5,228 nucleotides of DNA from an uncultured Collinsella sp. (GTDB lineage: Bacteria > Actinomycetota > Coriobacteriia > Coriobacteriales > Coriobacteriaceae): contig CALINZ010000046.1 in the NCBI GenBank assembly GCA_938045085.1, positions 1 through 5,228 on the forward strand, in the 5' to 3' direction. The notes below the pieces were generated by a model. It was not told the origin of the DNA. It made no database searches and was given only the letters and a program-made list of their open reading frames with translations. Positions 1 through 4,737 of the stretch are shown here, piece by piece. The stretch's first letter is position 1, and every line of letters starts with the position of its first letter. A program made the position numbers and the translations under genes.

Positions 1-775
1 CCGTGACCTCGCCTATGGCGCCATCCGCGAGGCGCATGACAAGGGTCAGCAGGCCTACGTGATTTGCCCGCTCGTGGAGCCGAGTGACTCGGCCGATGAG
101 CTGGAAGACGTGCCCGGTATTGCCCGCGACGATGAGGGCCGCGTAACCGTCCCCGTGCCGCTGCACGATACGGCGACCGAGCTCGATCTCCTGCGTTTGG
201 CGTTGCCGGGTCTTGCCATCGAGCGCCTTCACGGCCGTATGCCAGCGGGGGAGAAGGACCAGGTTATCGATGCCTTTAAGCGTGGCGAGATTGACGTGCT
301 CGTCTCGACTACGGTGGTCGAGGTGGGCGTCGACGTGCCCAACGCCACCGTCATGGTCATCGAGAACGGCGAGCGCTTTGGTTTGGCTGCCCTGCACCAG
401 CTGCGCGGTCGCGTGGGCCGTGGCAGCGTGTCGGGCACGTGCCTGGTCATGACGCACTCCAAGGGCAACGGCGGCGCATCGGCGGCACAAGACCGTCTCC
501 AGTCGCTCGAAAAGACCTCGGACGGCTTTACGCTCGCCCAGATGGACCTGCGCCTGCGCCATGAAGGCGAGATCCTGGGTTATCGCCAGCATGGTGGTGT
601 GACCCTGCGCTTTGTCGACCTGGATGCCGACGAGGAGCTGATCGAGTGGGCCCATTTGGACGCGGTCGAGCTCTTGCGGTATGCTTGCAACCTTGACTCT
701 GTGGCGACGCGTCCCTTGCGCGACGCGGTCGCCATGCGTTATCGACATATCTTTAAGGAGGTCAGCGGAGGATGA
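1..775 (+). CDS. recG: ATP-dependent DNA helicase RecG, C-terminal part (5' end outside window)
   Basis: RecG is a superfamily 2 double-stranded DNA translocase that remodels stalled replication forks and branched recombination intermediates. Only the last 257 residues are visible; the reading frame is open from base 2, so the GTG at 59 is an internal valine codon, not a start. The second helicase domain shows HGRM (230-241), motif V TTVVEVGVDVP (308-340) and motif VI QLRGRVGRG (398-424), the last containing the arginine finger. The RecG-specific C-terminal hook follows, with the TRG-type motif at 557-595 reading RHEGEILGYRQHG where E. coli has RGPGELLGTRQTG. An acidic stretch of roughly 20 extra residues (about 90-165) lies between the ICPLVE strand and the LRLALPG helix relative to E. 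coli. The wedge domain and Walker A/B motifs lie upstream of the window. The stop overlaps the rsmD start by 4 nt, so the two are probably cotranscribed and translationally coupled. Confidence 0.97.
   Translation, partial: RDLAYGAIREAHDKGQQAYVICPLVEPSDSADELEDVPGIARDDEGRVTVPVPLHDTATELDLLRLALPGLAIERLHGRMPAGEKDQVIDAFKRGEIDVLVSTTVVEVGVDVPNATVMVIENGERFGLAALHQLRGRVGRGSVSGTCLVMTHSKGNGGASAAQDRLQSLEKTSDGFTLAQMDLRLRHEGEILGYRQHGGVTLRFVDLDADEELIEWAHLDAVELLRYACNLDSVATRPLRDAVAMRYRHIFKEVSGG
755..762 (+). promoter_or_regulatory. Ribosome binding site of rsmD
   Basis: AAGGAGGT, a full match to the anti-Shine-Dalgarno sequence, ends 9 nt before the ATG at 772. It lies inside the last recG codons and supports ATG 772 as the rsmD start. 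Confidence 0.85.
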
Positions 776-1416
776 GAATCATCGGCGGCGAATGGCGCGG
801 TCGTAAGATCGAGGAGCCCCGTGGTCGCGATGTCACCCGCCCCACGACTGATCGCGTGCGCGAGGCGTGCGCATCTATGGTCATGTCGGCATTCGATTTC
901 GATTTGGACGAGGTTCGTGTGTTGGACGCCTTTGGCGGCTCCGGTGCCTTAGGGTTAGAGATGCTCTCTCGTGGGGCCCGCTCGCTCACGACGTTTGAGA
1001 TCGATCGCAACGCCGCGCGGCTCATTACCAAGAATATCGAGTCGCTCTGCCGTGACCGTGCGCGTTGGCGCGTGGTCACGGGCGACATGCTGACGAGTGC
1101 CTCACGCGGTCGTGTACCGGGCGGCCCCTTTGATCTGGTCCTGCTCGACCCGCCCTATGCTTTTGGTGCCGAGCCGGTCGAGGAACTGCTGCAGAATCTG
1201 GCCCAGCAGGGTCTGCTTGCGTCTGGCGCTTACGCCCTGTTTGAGCATGCCGCCGCCGATGCGGGCGCGCATCCGGTAGGCTTTGAGACTGTACGTGAGA
1301 AGCGCTACGGCATTACCTCGGTCGACCTGCTCCGTTGGGTCGGCGATAGCAAGGACGGCGGCACTGATGCTAACGAAAATGACGAGGCAGTATCCCCGGA
1401 GGACGCCCATGAGTGA
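772..1416 (+). CDS. rsmD: 16S rRNA (guanine-N2)-methyltransferase RsmD
   Basis: RsmD uses S-adenosylmethionine to methylate N2 of G966 (E. coli numbering) in 16S rRNA, in the small-subunit head near the P site. The 214-residue product has the family's N-terminal MRIIGGEWRGRKI strand and RPTTDRVREA segment (residues 23-32). The SAM-binding motif I is at 50-62 (VLDAFGGSGALGL), followed by FEID at 75-78 for ribose contact, the catalytic DPPY motif at 126-129, and the C-terminal EKRYG...DLLRW block at 176-189. Motif I reads DAFGGSG where DLFAGSG is usual, a mild variation. Residues 191-214 form an acidic, low-complexity tail beyond the usual end of about 190 residues, which overlaps the coaD start. 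The gene sits between recG and coaD; rsmD-coaD adjacency is very common in bacteria and supports the call. Confidence 0.96.
   Translation: MRIIGGEWRGRKIEEPRGRDVTRPTTDRVREACASMVMSAFDFDLDEVRVLDAFGGSGALGLEMLSRGARSLTTFEIDRNAARLITKNIESLCRDRARWRVVTGDMLTSASRGRVPGGPFDLVLLDPPYAFGAEPVEELLQNLAQQGLLASGAYALFEHAAADAGAHPVGFETVREKRYGITSVDLLRWVGDSKDGGTDANENDEAVSPEDAHE
1398..1402 (+). promoter_or_regulatory. Ribosome binding site of coaD
   Basis: GGAGG lies 6 nt before the ATG at 1409. The frame is open from 1283, but only this ATG has a Shine-Dalgarno sequence and gives the conserved CoaD N-terminus. Confidence 0.85.
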
Positions 1417-1906
1417 CACTATTAATCGCGTGATCGTCCCGGGCACCTTCGATCCCATCACGTTTGGCCATATCGATGTGATCCGCCGCGCCCGCCGCAT
1501 CTTTCCCAGCGTGATCGTCGCTGTTGCCGAGTCGCAGGGTAAAAACGGTGTGGGCACCACGTTTATGCTCGATGAGCGCGTGGCGCTGGCCCGCGAGGCG
1601 CTCGGTGATATCGACGGCGTCGAGGTCCTTCCCTTTACCGGCCTCTTGGTCGACTTCGCTCGTGAGCAGGGGGCGGGGGCCGTGGTCAAGGGTCTGCGCG
1701 CCATGACCGACTTTGAGTATGAGCTGCAGCAGGCCGACCTTAACTATCGCCTGGATAGCGAGCTGGAGTCCATCTTTGTCATGAGTGCGCCGCAGTACGG
1801 CTATATCTCGAGCTCGGTCGTTCGCCAGATCGCCTCGCTCGGCAGTGACGTATCGACGTTTGTCCCGTCCAACGTGGTCGAAGCGCTCAAACATCGCTTT
1901 TCGTGA
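1409..1906 (+). CDS. coaD: Phosphopantetheine adenylyltransferase (PPAT)
   Basis: CoaD transfers AMP from ATP to 4'-phosphopantetheine, giving dephospho-CoA and pyrophosphate, the penultimate step of coenzyme A synthesis in the cytoplasm. At 165 residues it has the usual PPAT length. The nucleotidyltransferase fold is marked by PGTFDPITFGH at 11-21, containing the (T/H)xGH motif as T18-F-G-H21. Other family blocks are DERVALA at 55-61, VVKGLRAMTDFEYE at 92-105 and ISSSVVRQIASLG at 133-145, the last contributing to ATP binding. The usual RGLR reads KGLR (K94, R97), a conservative change at the position of E. coli R88. The start overlaps the rsmD stop by 8 nt and has its own ribosome binding site. 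Its product feeds the CoA pool from which the 4'-phosphopantetheine arm of the ACP encoded downstream is taken. Confidence 0.97.
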   Translation: MSDTINRVIVPGTFDPITFGHIDVIRRARRIFPSVIVAVAESQGKNGVGTTFMLDERVALAREALGDIDGVEVLPFTGLLVDFAREQGAGAVVKGLRAMTDFEYELQQADLNYRLDSELESIFVMSAPQYGYISSSVVRQIASLGSDVSTFVPSNVVEALKHRFS

Positions 1907-1930
1907 CGTTTCTTATTGCCTGGTGGCATG

Positions 1931-1939
1931 TGGTAAACT
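1931..1939 (+). promoter_or_regulatory. Putative extended -10 promoter element for the coiled-coil/DUF177 genes
   Basis: TGGTAAACT has the form TGn-TAnnnT, an extended -10 with TAAACT at 1934-1939, in the short gap after coaD. Transcription would begin near 1946, about 30 nt before the ATG at 1975. No -35 box is found at the usual 16-18 nt; the nearest candidate, TTGCCT at 1916-1921, is only 12 nt away. The same GG-TAnnnT form recurs upstream of rpmF, plsX and acpP. Confidence 0.5.
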
Positions 1940-1962
1940 AGCACGATGATATGTTACCTATG

Positions 1963-1970
1963 AAAGGAGA
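1963..1970 (+). promoter_or_regulatory. Ribosome binding site selecting ATG 1975
   Basis: AAAGGAGA ends 4 nt before the ATG at 1975. In-frame ATGs at 1951 and 1960 lie upstream of this site and have no Shine-Dalgarno of their own, so they are unlikely starts. Confidence 0.8.
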
Positions 1971-1974
1971 CCGG

Positions 1975-2472
1975 ATGCCGGGCGAGAATTTTCCTGGCGA
2001 TAGGATCGTCAGCTTGGTCGATGAGCTCGAAGGGCTGATCGAGGAAGCCAAGCCGCCTTTCGGCAAGAACGCTCAGTTCAAGGTCATCGACGCCGACGTG
2101 TTCTTCAACATCCTCGACGAGATCCGCATGAGCTATCCCGAGGAGTGGCAGAAGTCCCGCCGTATCCTTAAGGAGCGCGAGGAGCTTATGGCTTCCGCCG
2201 CCGCTCAGGCCGATTCCATCATCGCTGACGCTCAGCAGCAGGCCCTCACCATTGCCGGTGAGCAGGAGATCGTCCGCCTTGCGCAGCAGCAGGCCGACGA
2301 CATCCGCGATCGTGCCCAGCAGTACGAGCGCGAGACGCGTTATGCCGCCGAGGACTACGCAGAGCAGGTCTTTACGCACCTGGAGGAGAACCTTAAGAGC
2401 CTGACCGGCACCGTTACCCGTTGCCGTCAGCAGCTCAACGAGGGTGCCGCCCAACAGAATGGTCAGTGGTAA
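1975..2472 (+). CDS. SepIVA/DivIVA-like coiled-coil protein
   Basis: This is a 165-residue soluble protein with no signal peptide or membrane segment. Residues 10-25 form a short acidic helix (VDELEGLIEEAK). Residues 36-75 carry a conserved-looking block (VIDADVFFNILDEIRMSYPEEW, then KSRRILKEREEL). Residues 70-145 form a long Ala/Gln/Glu-rich helix with heptad character, ending in a hydrophilic Gln-rich tail. The N-terminal block and its place between coaD and a DUF177 gene match the actinobacterial family that includes mycobacterial SepIVA (Rv2927c, next to Rv2926c and rnc), an essential septation and envelope-growth factor. It is known that SepIVA carries a DivIVA-like domain; that this protein shares the function is inference. 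Such proteins are often annotated as ATPase or F0 subunit b-like because of the coiled coil, but no Walker motif is present. The stop codon shares its last base with the next start. Confidence 0.75.
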   Translation: MPGENFPGDRIVSLVDELEGLIEEAKPPFGKNAQFKVIDADVFFNILDEIRMSYPEEWQKSRRILKEREELMASAAAQADSIIADAQQQALTIAGEQEIVRLAQQQADDIRDRAQQYERETRYAAEDYAEQVFTHLEENLKSLTGTVTRCRQQLNEGAAQQNGQW

Positions 2473-3026
2473 TGGCTGAGTTCCCGAGCGTTACCGTCGA
2501 TCTTTCCGAGCAGCTCGAGTTTCCTGGAGATTCGTATCCGCTGACCGGTAAGGTCGATGTTGCCACGTACACGGTGGGCGAGAAGGAGTACCAGCTACAG
2601 GACGGTATTGACTACGACGTTGTCTTTACCAATGCCGGTACCGGTGTCTTGCTCACGGGTATGGTTCGCGCGCATGCCACCGGCGAGTGCGACCGTTGCC
2701 TGGAGCCCGCCTCGTTTGATATCGCTGGCGAGATTGAGGAGTTCTCCCTCTTTGAGGAGCCCGAGGATCCCGAGGCCTACGAGGACGGCTACGAGCTCCT
2801 GGGTGAGGACCGCATCGTCGATCTGGGTGAGCCCATCAACGACGCCGTCGTCATGGACACGCCGTTCGTGGTGCTCTGCAAGCCCGATTGCCGCGGTCTG
2901 TGCCCCACTTGCGGTTGCAATCTCAACGTCGAGCAATGTGATTGTGCTGCCCAAGCCGAGGCCGAATGGGCCGAGGCCACGGAAAATCCATTTGCAGCAT
3001 TGAAGAATCTCAAGCTTGACGAGTAA
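2472..3026 (+). CDS. DUF177 family protein (YceD-like, large-subunit rRNA factor)
   Basis: This 184-residue protein belongs to the YceD/DUF177 family, whose E. coli and plant members are needed for normal 23S rRNA accumulation; the molecular activity is not settled. Family features are the GECDRCL block at 71-77 (C73, C76) and the C-terminal cysteine block at 136-158. That block holds C136, C140, C144, C147, C149, C156 and C158 in the pattern CxxxCRGLCPxCGCNLN, and is likely to bind zinc. A long acidic stretch at 88-120 and a terminal NPFAALKNLK helix are also typical. The ATG at 2472 overlaps the preceding TAA as TAATG, and no good Shine-Dalgarno sequence precedes it, so translation probably depends on reinitiation after the SepIVA-like gene. 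An open frame extends to 2421, but that stretch is coding in the upstream gene. Location directly before rpmF is the classic yceD-rpmF arrangement. Confidence 0.92.
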   Translation: MAEFPSVTVDLSEQLEFPGDSYPLTGKVDVATYTVGEKEYQLQDGIDYDVVFTNAGTGVLLTGMVRAHATGECDRCLEPASFDIAGEIEEFSLFEEPEDPEAYEDGYELLGEDRIVDLGEPINDAVVMDTPFVVLCKPDCRGLCPTCGCNLNVEQCDCAAQAEAEWAEATENPFAALKNLKLDE

Positions 3027-3040
3027 AACTGTGGTAGTAT
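3016..3040 (+). promoter_or_regulatory. Putative promoter for rpmF
   Basis: TTGACG at 3016-3021, within the last codons of the DUF177 gene, matches a -35 box at five of six positions. TGGTAGTAT at 3032-3040 gives an extended -10 (TAGTAT, 3035-3040). The spacer between them is only 13 nt. A weaker -10 (TATCGC, 3038-3043) would give 16 nt. Either way transcription would start about 40-45 nt before the rpmF ATG. A separate promoter for a ribosomal protein gene is plausible. Confidence 0.5.
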
Positions 3041-3090
3041 CGCTACTTGCGCGTAATCGCCACACTGGATAGTTCATAAGGAAGGTCACT

Positions 3091-3270
3091 ATGCCCGTAC
3101 CTAAACAAAAGCAGGGTCGTATCCGCACTCACACCCGTCGTTCCGCCAACATGAAGATCTCGGCTGCGGCTCAGTCCACGTGCCCCCGTTGCGGCGCTGT
3201 TAAGCTTCCGCACCACGTGTGCCCCAGCTGCGGTTTCTACAAGGACCGCGAGGTTATCGTTACCGAGTAA
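3091..3270 (+). CDS. rpmF: 50S ribosomal protein bL32
   Basis: bL32 is a small zinc-ribbon protein of the large ribosomal subunit. The 59-residue product begins MPVPKQKQGRIRTHTRRSAN, the family's basic N-terminal extension that threads into 23S rRNA. It carries two CPxC pairs, C31/C34 and C44/C47, so it is the zinc-binding (C+) form rather than the cysteine-free paralogue that some bacteria use under zinc limitation. The sequence AAGGAAGG at 3078-3085 serves as ribosome binding site. The frame was read directly from the sequence, ending with TAA at 3268. It is flanked by the DUF177 gene and plsX, as in many bacteria. A strong terminator hairpin at 3311-3340 probably ends most transcripts from this gene. 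Confidence 0.97.
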   Translation: MPVPKQKQGRIRTHTRRSANMKISAAAQSTCPRCGAVKLPHHVCPSCGFYKDREVIVTE

Positions 3271-3279
3271 CGGTATACT
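3271..3279 (+). promoter_or_regulatory. Putative -10 element directly after rpmF
   Basis: CGGTATACT begins on the base after the rpmF stop; TATACT at 3274-3279 is one mismatch from consensus TATAAT. Transcription would start near 3284-3286 and pass through the inverted repeat and terminator before plsX. No convincing -35 is present (TTATCG at 3254-3259 is only 14 nt away). It shares the GG-TAnnnT form with three other sites in the window. Confidence 0.45.
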
Positions 3280-3293
3280 CTGGATGCGATGCC

Positions 3294-3307
3294 GTTCCAA
3301 ATGGAAC
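3294..3307 (+). repeat. Small inverted repeat in the plsX leader
   Basis: GTTCCA and TGGAAC form a perfect 14-bp inverted repeat with two A residues between the arms. As RNA it gives a short 5-bp hairpin with a 4-nt loop; as DNA it could be a dimeric repressor operator just downstream of the putative start point. No regulator gene is in the window, so a role is unproven. Confidence 0.4.
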
Positions 3308-3310
3308 CAC

Positions 3311-3340
3311 AATGGCCGGCTCAATGAGTCGGCCATTTTT
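3311..3340 (+). terminator. Intrinsic terminator between rpmF and plsX
   Basis: Arms AATGGCCGGCTC (3311-3322) and GAGTCGGCCATT (3326-3337) form a 12-bp stem with one G-U wobble and a 3-nt loop, followed by a T run (3336-3340). This is a textbook Rho-independent terminator. It ends only 4 nt before the plsX ribosome binding site, so plsX must be transcribed by readthrough or from a regulated leader. Confidence 0.88.
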
Positions 3341-3344
3341 GTAT

Positions 3345-3350
3345 AAGGAG
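3345..3350 (+). promoter_or_regulatory. Ribosome binding site selecting plsX ATG 3358
   Basis: AAGGAG lies 7 nt before the ATG at 3358 but only 1 nt before the in-frame ATG at 3352, so 3358 is the likely start. Confidence 0.85.
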
Positions 3351-3357
3351 CATGTTT

Positions 3358-4377
3358 ATGAGTAACGTTCGCGTTTGTGTAGACGTTGTGGGCGGAGACG
3401 AGAAACCTCAGGTTGTTCTCGATGGTATTGAGGCTGCACTTGCCGCCGATCCCGATATCGAGGTCTTGGCAGCTGGCCCCGCCGAAATCGTCAATCCCTT
3501 TGCAGCTTCCCATGCACGTGTTGAGGCCCTTGAGGCACCTGACGTTATCGCCATGGATGACGATCCCATTCGCGCCGTGATGACCAAACGCAAGTCTTCG
3601 ATCGTGCTGTCGTGCCGCGCCATTAAGAAGGGCAACGCGGATGCGTTCTTCTCCGCCGGCTCCACCGGCGCCATGACCGCCGCTGCCACCGCCTACGTGA
3701 CGCCGTTTAGGTATCAGGCCGAAGGCAAAAAGCAGCCGGTGCGCCCCTGTCTGACCAATGCGCTGCCCAATCGCGCCGGCGGTCTGACGGTGCTGTGCGA
3801 TATGGGCGCCAACCCCGATGTCGAGGTTGACGATATGGTACGTTTTGCCCAGATGGGTAGCGCCTATGCCCGCGTCGTCCTGGGCATCGAGCATCCCCGC
3901 GTGGGCCTGCTTGCTAACGGCACCGAGGACGAGAAGGGCTCCAACTTTACCAAGGCCTGCTTCCCGGCCATGAAAGCCGCCGTTCCCGGCTTTGTTGGTA
4001 ACTGCGAGGGAACGGACATCACCTCAGGTAACTTCGATGTCGTCGTTGCCGATGGCATGTCGGGCAATATTGCGCTCAAGGCCACCGAGGGCGCTGCCAA
4101 GTTTTTGCTGCAGGAGCTCAAGGGTGTCTTTATGTCTTCGCTCGGCACCAAGATTGCCGCGCTACTCATCAAAAAGCAAATGCGCGAGATTAAGGCCAAG
4201 CTCTCTGGCGACGCCAAGGGCGGCGCGATTCTTCTGGGCCTGCGCGGCGTGGTCCTGATCGGCCATGGCGCCACCTCGGTCGAGGCTGTTAAAAACGGTA
4301 CGCTCGCGGCGGCCGAAGCCGTGCGCGCCGGGCTGGTCGAGAATGTCGCCAACTCTATGGACGGTATCGTTTTATAA
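3358..4377 (+). CDS. plsX: Phosphate acyltransferase PlsX
   Basis: PlsX converts acyl-ACP and inorganic phosphate to acyl-phosphate, which PlsY uses to acylate glycerol-3-phosphate in the first step of phospholipid synthesis. It is a soluble or peripherally membrane-bound enzyme. The 339-residue product is close to the family norm of about 330-350. Conserved segments are VDVVGGDEKP at 8-17 (usually VDAMGGDxAP), IAMDDDP at 64-70, SAGSTGA at 99-105 (usually SAGNTGA), CDMGAN at 147-152, and MGSAYARVVLGIEHPRVGLL at 166-185. The active-site NGTEDEKG (187-194), FVGNCEG...DVVVADGMSGNIALK (212-241) and C-terminal GGAILLGLRG...IGHG (288-304) follow. The replacement of AM by VV and of (H/N)A by EK in the first motif is a small departure. 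Start 3358 is set by the ribosome binding site; an ATG at 3352 would add two residues. The leader contains a terminator, which suggests controlled entry of polymerase. Confidence 0.96.
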   Translation: MSNVRVCVDVVGGDEKPQVVLDGIEAALAADPDIEVLAAGPAEIVNPFAASHARVEALEAPDVIAMDDDPIRAVMTKRKSSIVLSCRAIKKGNADAFFSAGSTGAMTAAATAYVTPFRYQAEGKKQPVRPCLTNALPNRAGGLTVLCDMGANPDVEVDDMVRFAQMGSAYARVVLGIEHPRVGLLANGTEDEKGSNFTKACFPAMKAAVPGFVGNCEGTDITSGNFDVVVADGMSGNIALKATEGAAKFLLQELKGVFMSSLGTKIAALLIKKQMREIKAKLSGDAKGGAILLGLRGVVLIGHGATSVEAVKNGTLAAAEAVRAGLVENVANSMDGIVL

Positions 4378-4411
4378 CAGCGGCGTTATGCGTCTTGGGG
4401 CGCACGTCGTG

Positions 4412-4420
4412 GGGTAGAAT
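4412..4420 (+). promoter_or_regulatory. Putative -10 element for acpP-rnc
   Basis: GGGTAGAAT contains TAGAAT at 4415-4420, one mismatch from consensus. It lies 35 nt after the plsX stop and would start transcription near 4427-4430, giving a leader of about 62 nt. The best -35 candidate, TTGGGG at 4395-4400, is 14 nt away and weak. Confidence 0.5.
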
Positions 4421-4433
4421 CAGAACCGTGTCT

Positions 4434-4462
4434 TGGTACCGCCCGGGCGGTACCATTCTTTT
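4434..4462 (+). terminator. Perfect 22-bp palindrome with T-rich tail in the acpP leader
   Basis: TGGTACCGCCC (4434-4444) is followed at once by its exact reverse complement (4445-4455), then TTCTTTT (4456-4462). As RNA it forms a GC-rich hairpin of at least 9 bp with a 4-nt loop, followed by a U-rich tract. It may terminate plsX transcripts, attenuate acpP, protect the 5' end of acpP mRNA, or, as DNA, bind a dimeric regulator. The structure is certain; the role is not. The broken T run makes it a weaker terminator than the one before plsX. Confidence 0.6.
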
Positions 4463-4480
4463 GGTATTCATGCACTATGA

Positions 4481-4487
4481 GAGGAAG
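4481..4487 (+). promoter_or_regulatory. Ribosome binding site selecting acpP ATG 4492
   Basis: GAGGAAG lies 4 nt before the ATG at 4492. The in-frame ATG at 4477 lies upstream of this site and would add MRGSA, absent from normal ACP N-termini. Confidence 0.75.
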
Positions 4488-4491
4488 CGCT

Positions 4492-4734
4492 ATGGACCGC
4501 TCCGAAATCTTCGACAAGATCGCCGATGTCGCTGCTGACGTTCTGGGCGTCGATGTTGCCGAAATTAGCGATGAGACCACCTTTGACGACCTCGATGCCA
4601 ACTCGCTCGAGCGCCTGCAGCTGGTTACGGCTATCGAGGACGAGTTCAACCTCGAGATCGATGACGAGACTCTGCTCTCGCTCAATTCTGTCGCCGACGC
4701 CGTCGACGCGATCGAAAACGCCAGGGAGGCCTAG
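4492..4734 (+). CDS. acpP: Acyl carrier protein
   Basis: ACP carries growing acyl chains on a 4'-phosphopantetheine arm during type II fatty acid synthesis and supplies acyl-ACP to PlsX. The 80-residue, strongly acidic product has the usual length and four-helix pattern. Helix I is at about 3-18, helix II begins at the modification site, and the DEFNLEIDDE segment is at 50-59. The attachment serine is S38 in DLDANSLERLQLV (33-45). The canonical DSL motif here reads NSL, with N37 in place of Asp. Asp at this position contributes to recognition by the holo-ACP synthase in well-studied ACPs, so the change is notable, although NSL is not obviously inactivating. Placement directly before rnc and after plsX supports the primary housekeeping ACP rather than a polyketide or D-alanyl carrier. 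The stop is 3 nt before the rnc start. Confidence 0.93.
   Translation: MDRSEIFDKIADVAADVLGVDVAEISDETTFDDLDANSLERLQLVTAIEDEFNLEIDDETLLSLNSVADAVDAIENAREA
4724..4729 (+). promoter_or_regulatory. Ribosome binding site deciding the TTG start of rnc
   Basis: GGGAGG inside the last acpP codons lies 8 nt before TTG 4738. No ATG or GTG in this frame is available near the expected N-terminus, so this site identifies TTG as the start. Confidence 0.8.
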
Positions 4735-4737
4735 GTC

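Noticed and set aside
1283..1408. N-terminal extension of coaD by 42 residues
   Set aside because: The stretch is rsmD coding in another frame; the ribosome binding site and the PPAT N-terminus place the start at 1409.
1102..1704. Minus-strand open frame opposite rsmD and coaD
   Set aside because: Arg/Ser/Thr-rich composition typical of the reverse complement of GC-rich genes; both plus-strand genes have clear motifs.
1917..1928. Small hairpin TGCC-TGGT-GGCA after coaD as a terminator
   Set aside because: Only a 4-bp stem with no T run; too weak to support a terminator, so coaD transcripts may run on into the next gene.
3649..3672. GCCGG/CCGGC inverted repeat within plsX
   Set aside because: It falls in the conserved SAGSTGA codons and is explained by GC-rich codon choice.
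3043..3894. Minus-strand open frame of 283 codons across rpmF, the leader and plsX
   Set aside because: It runs antisense through two well-identified genes and the terminator; no recognisable family and no ribosome binding site worth noting.
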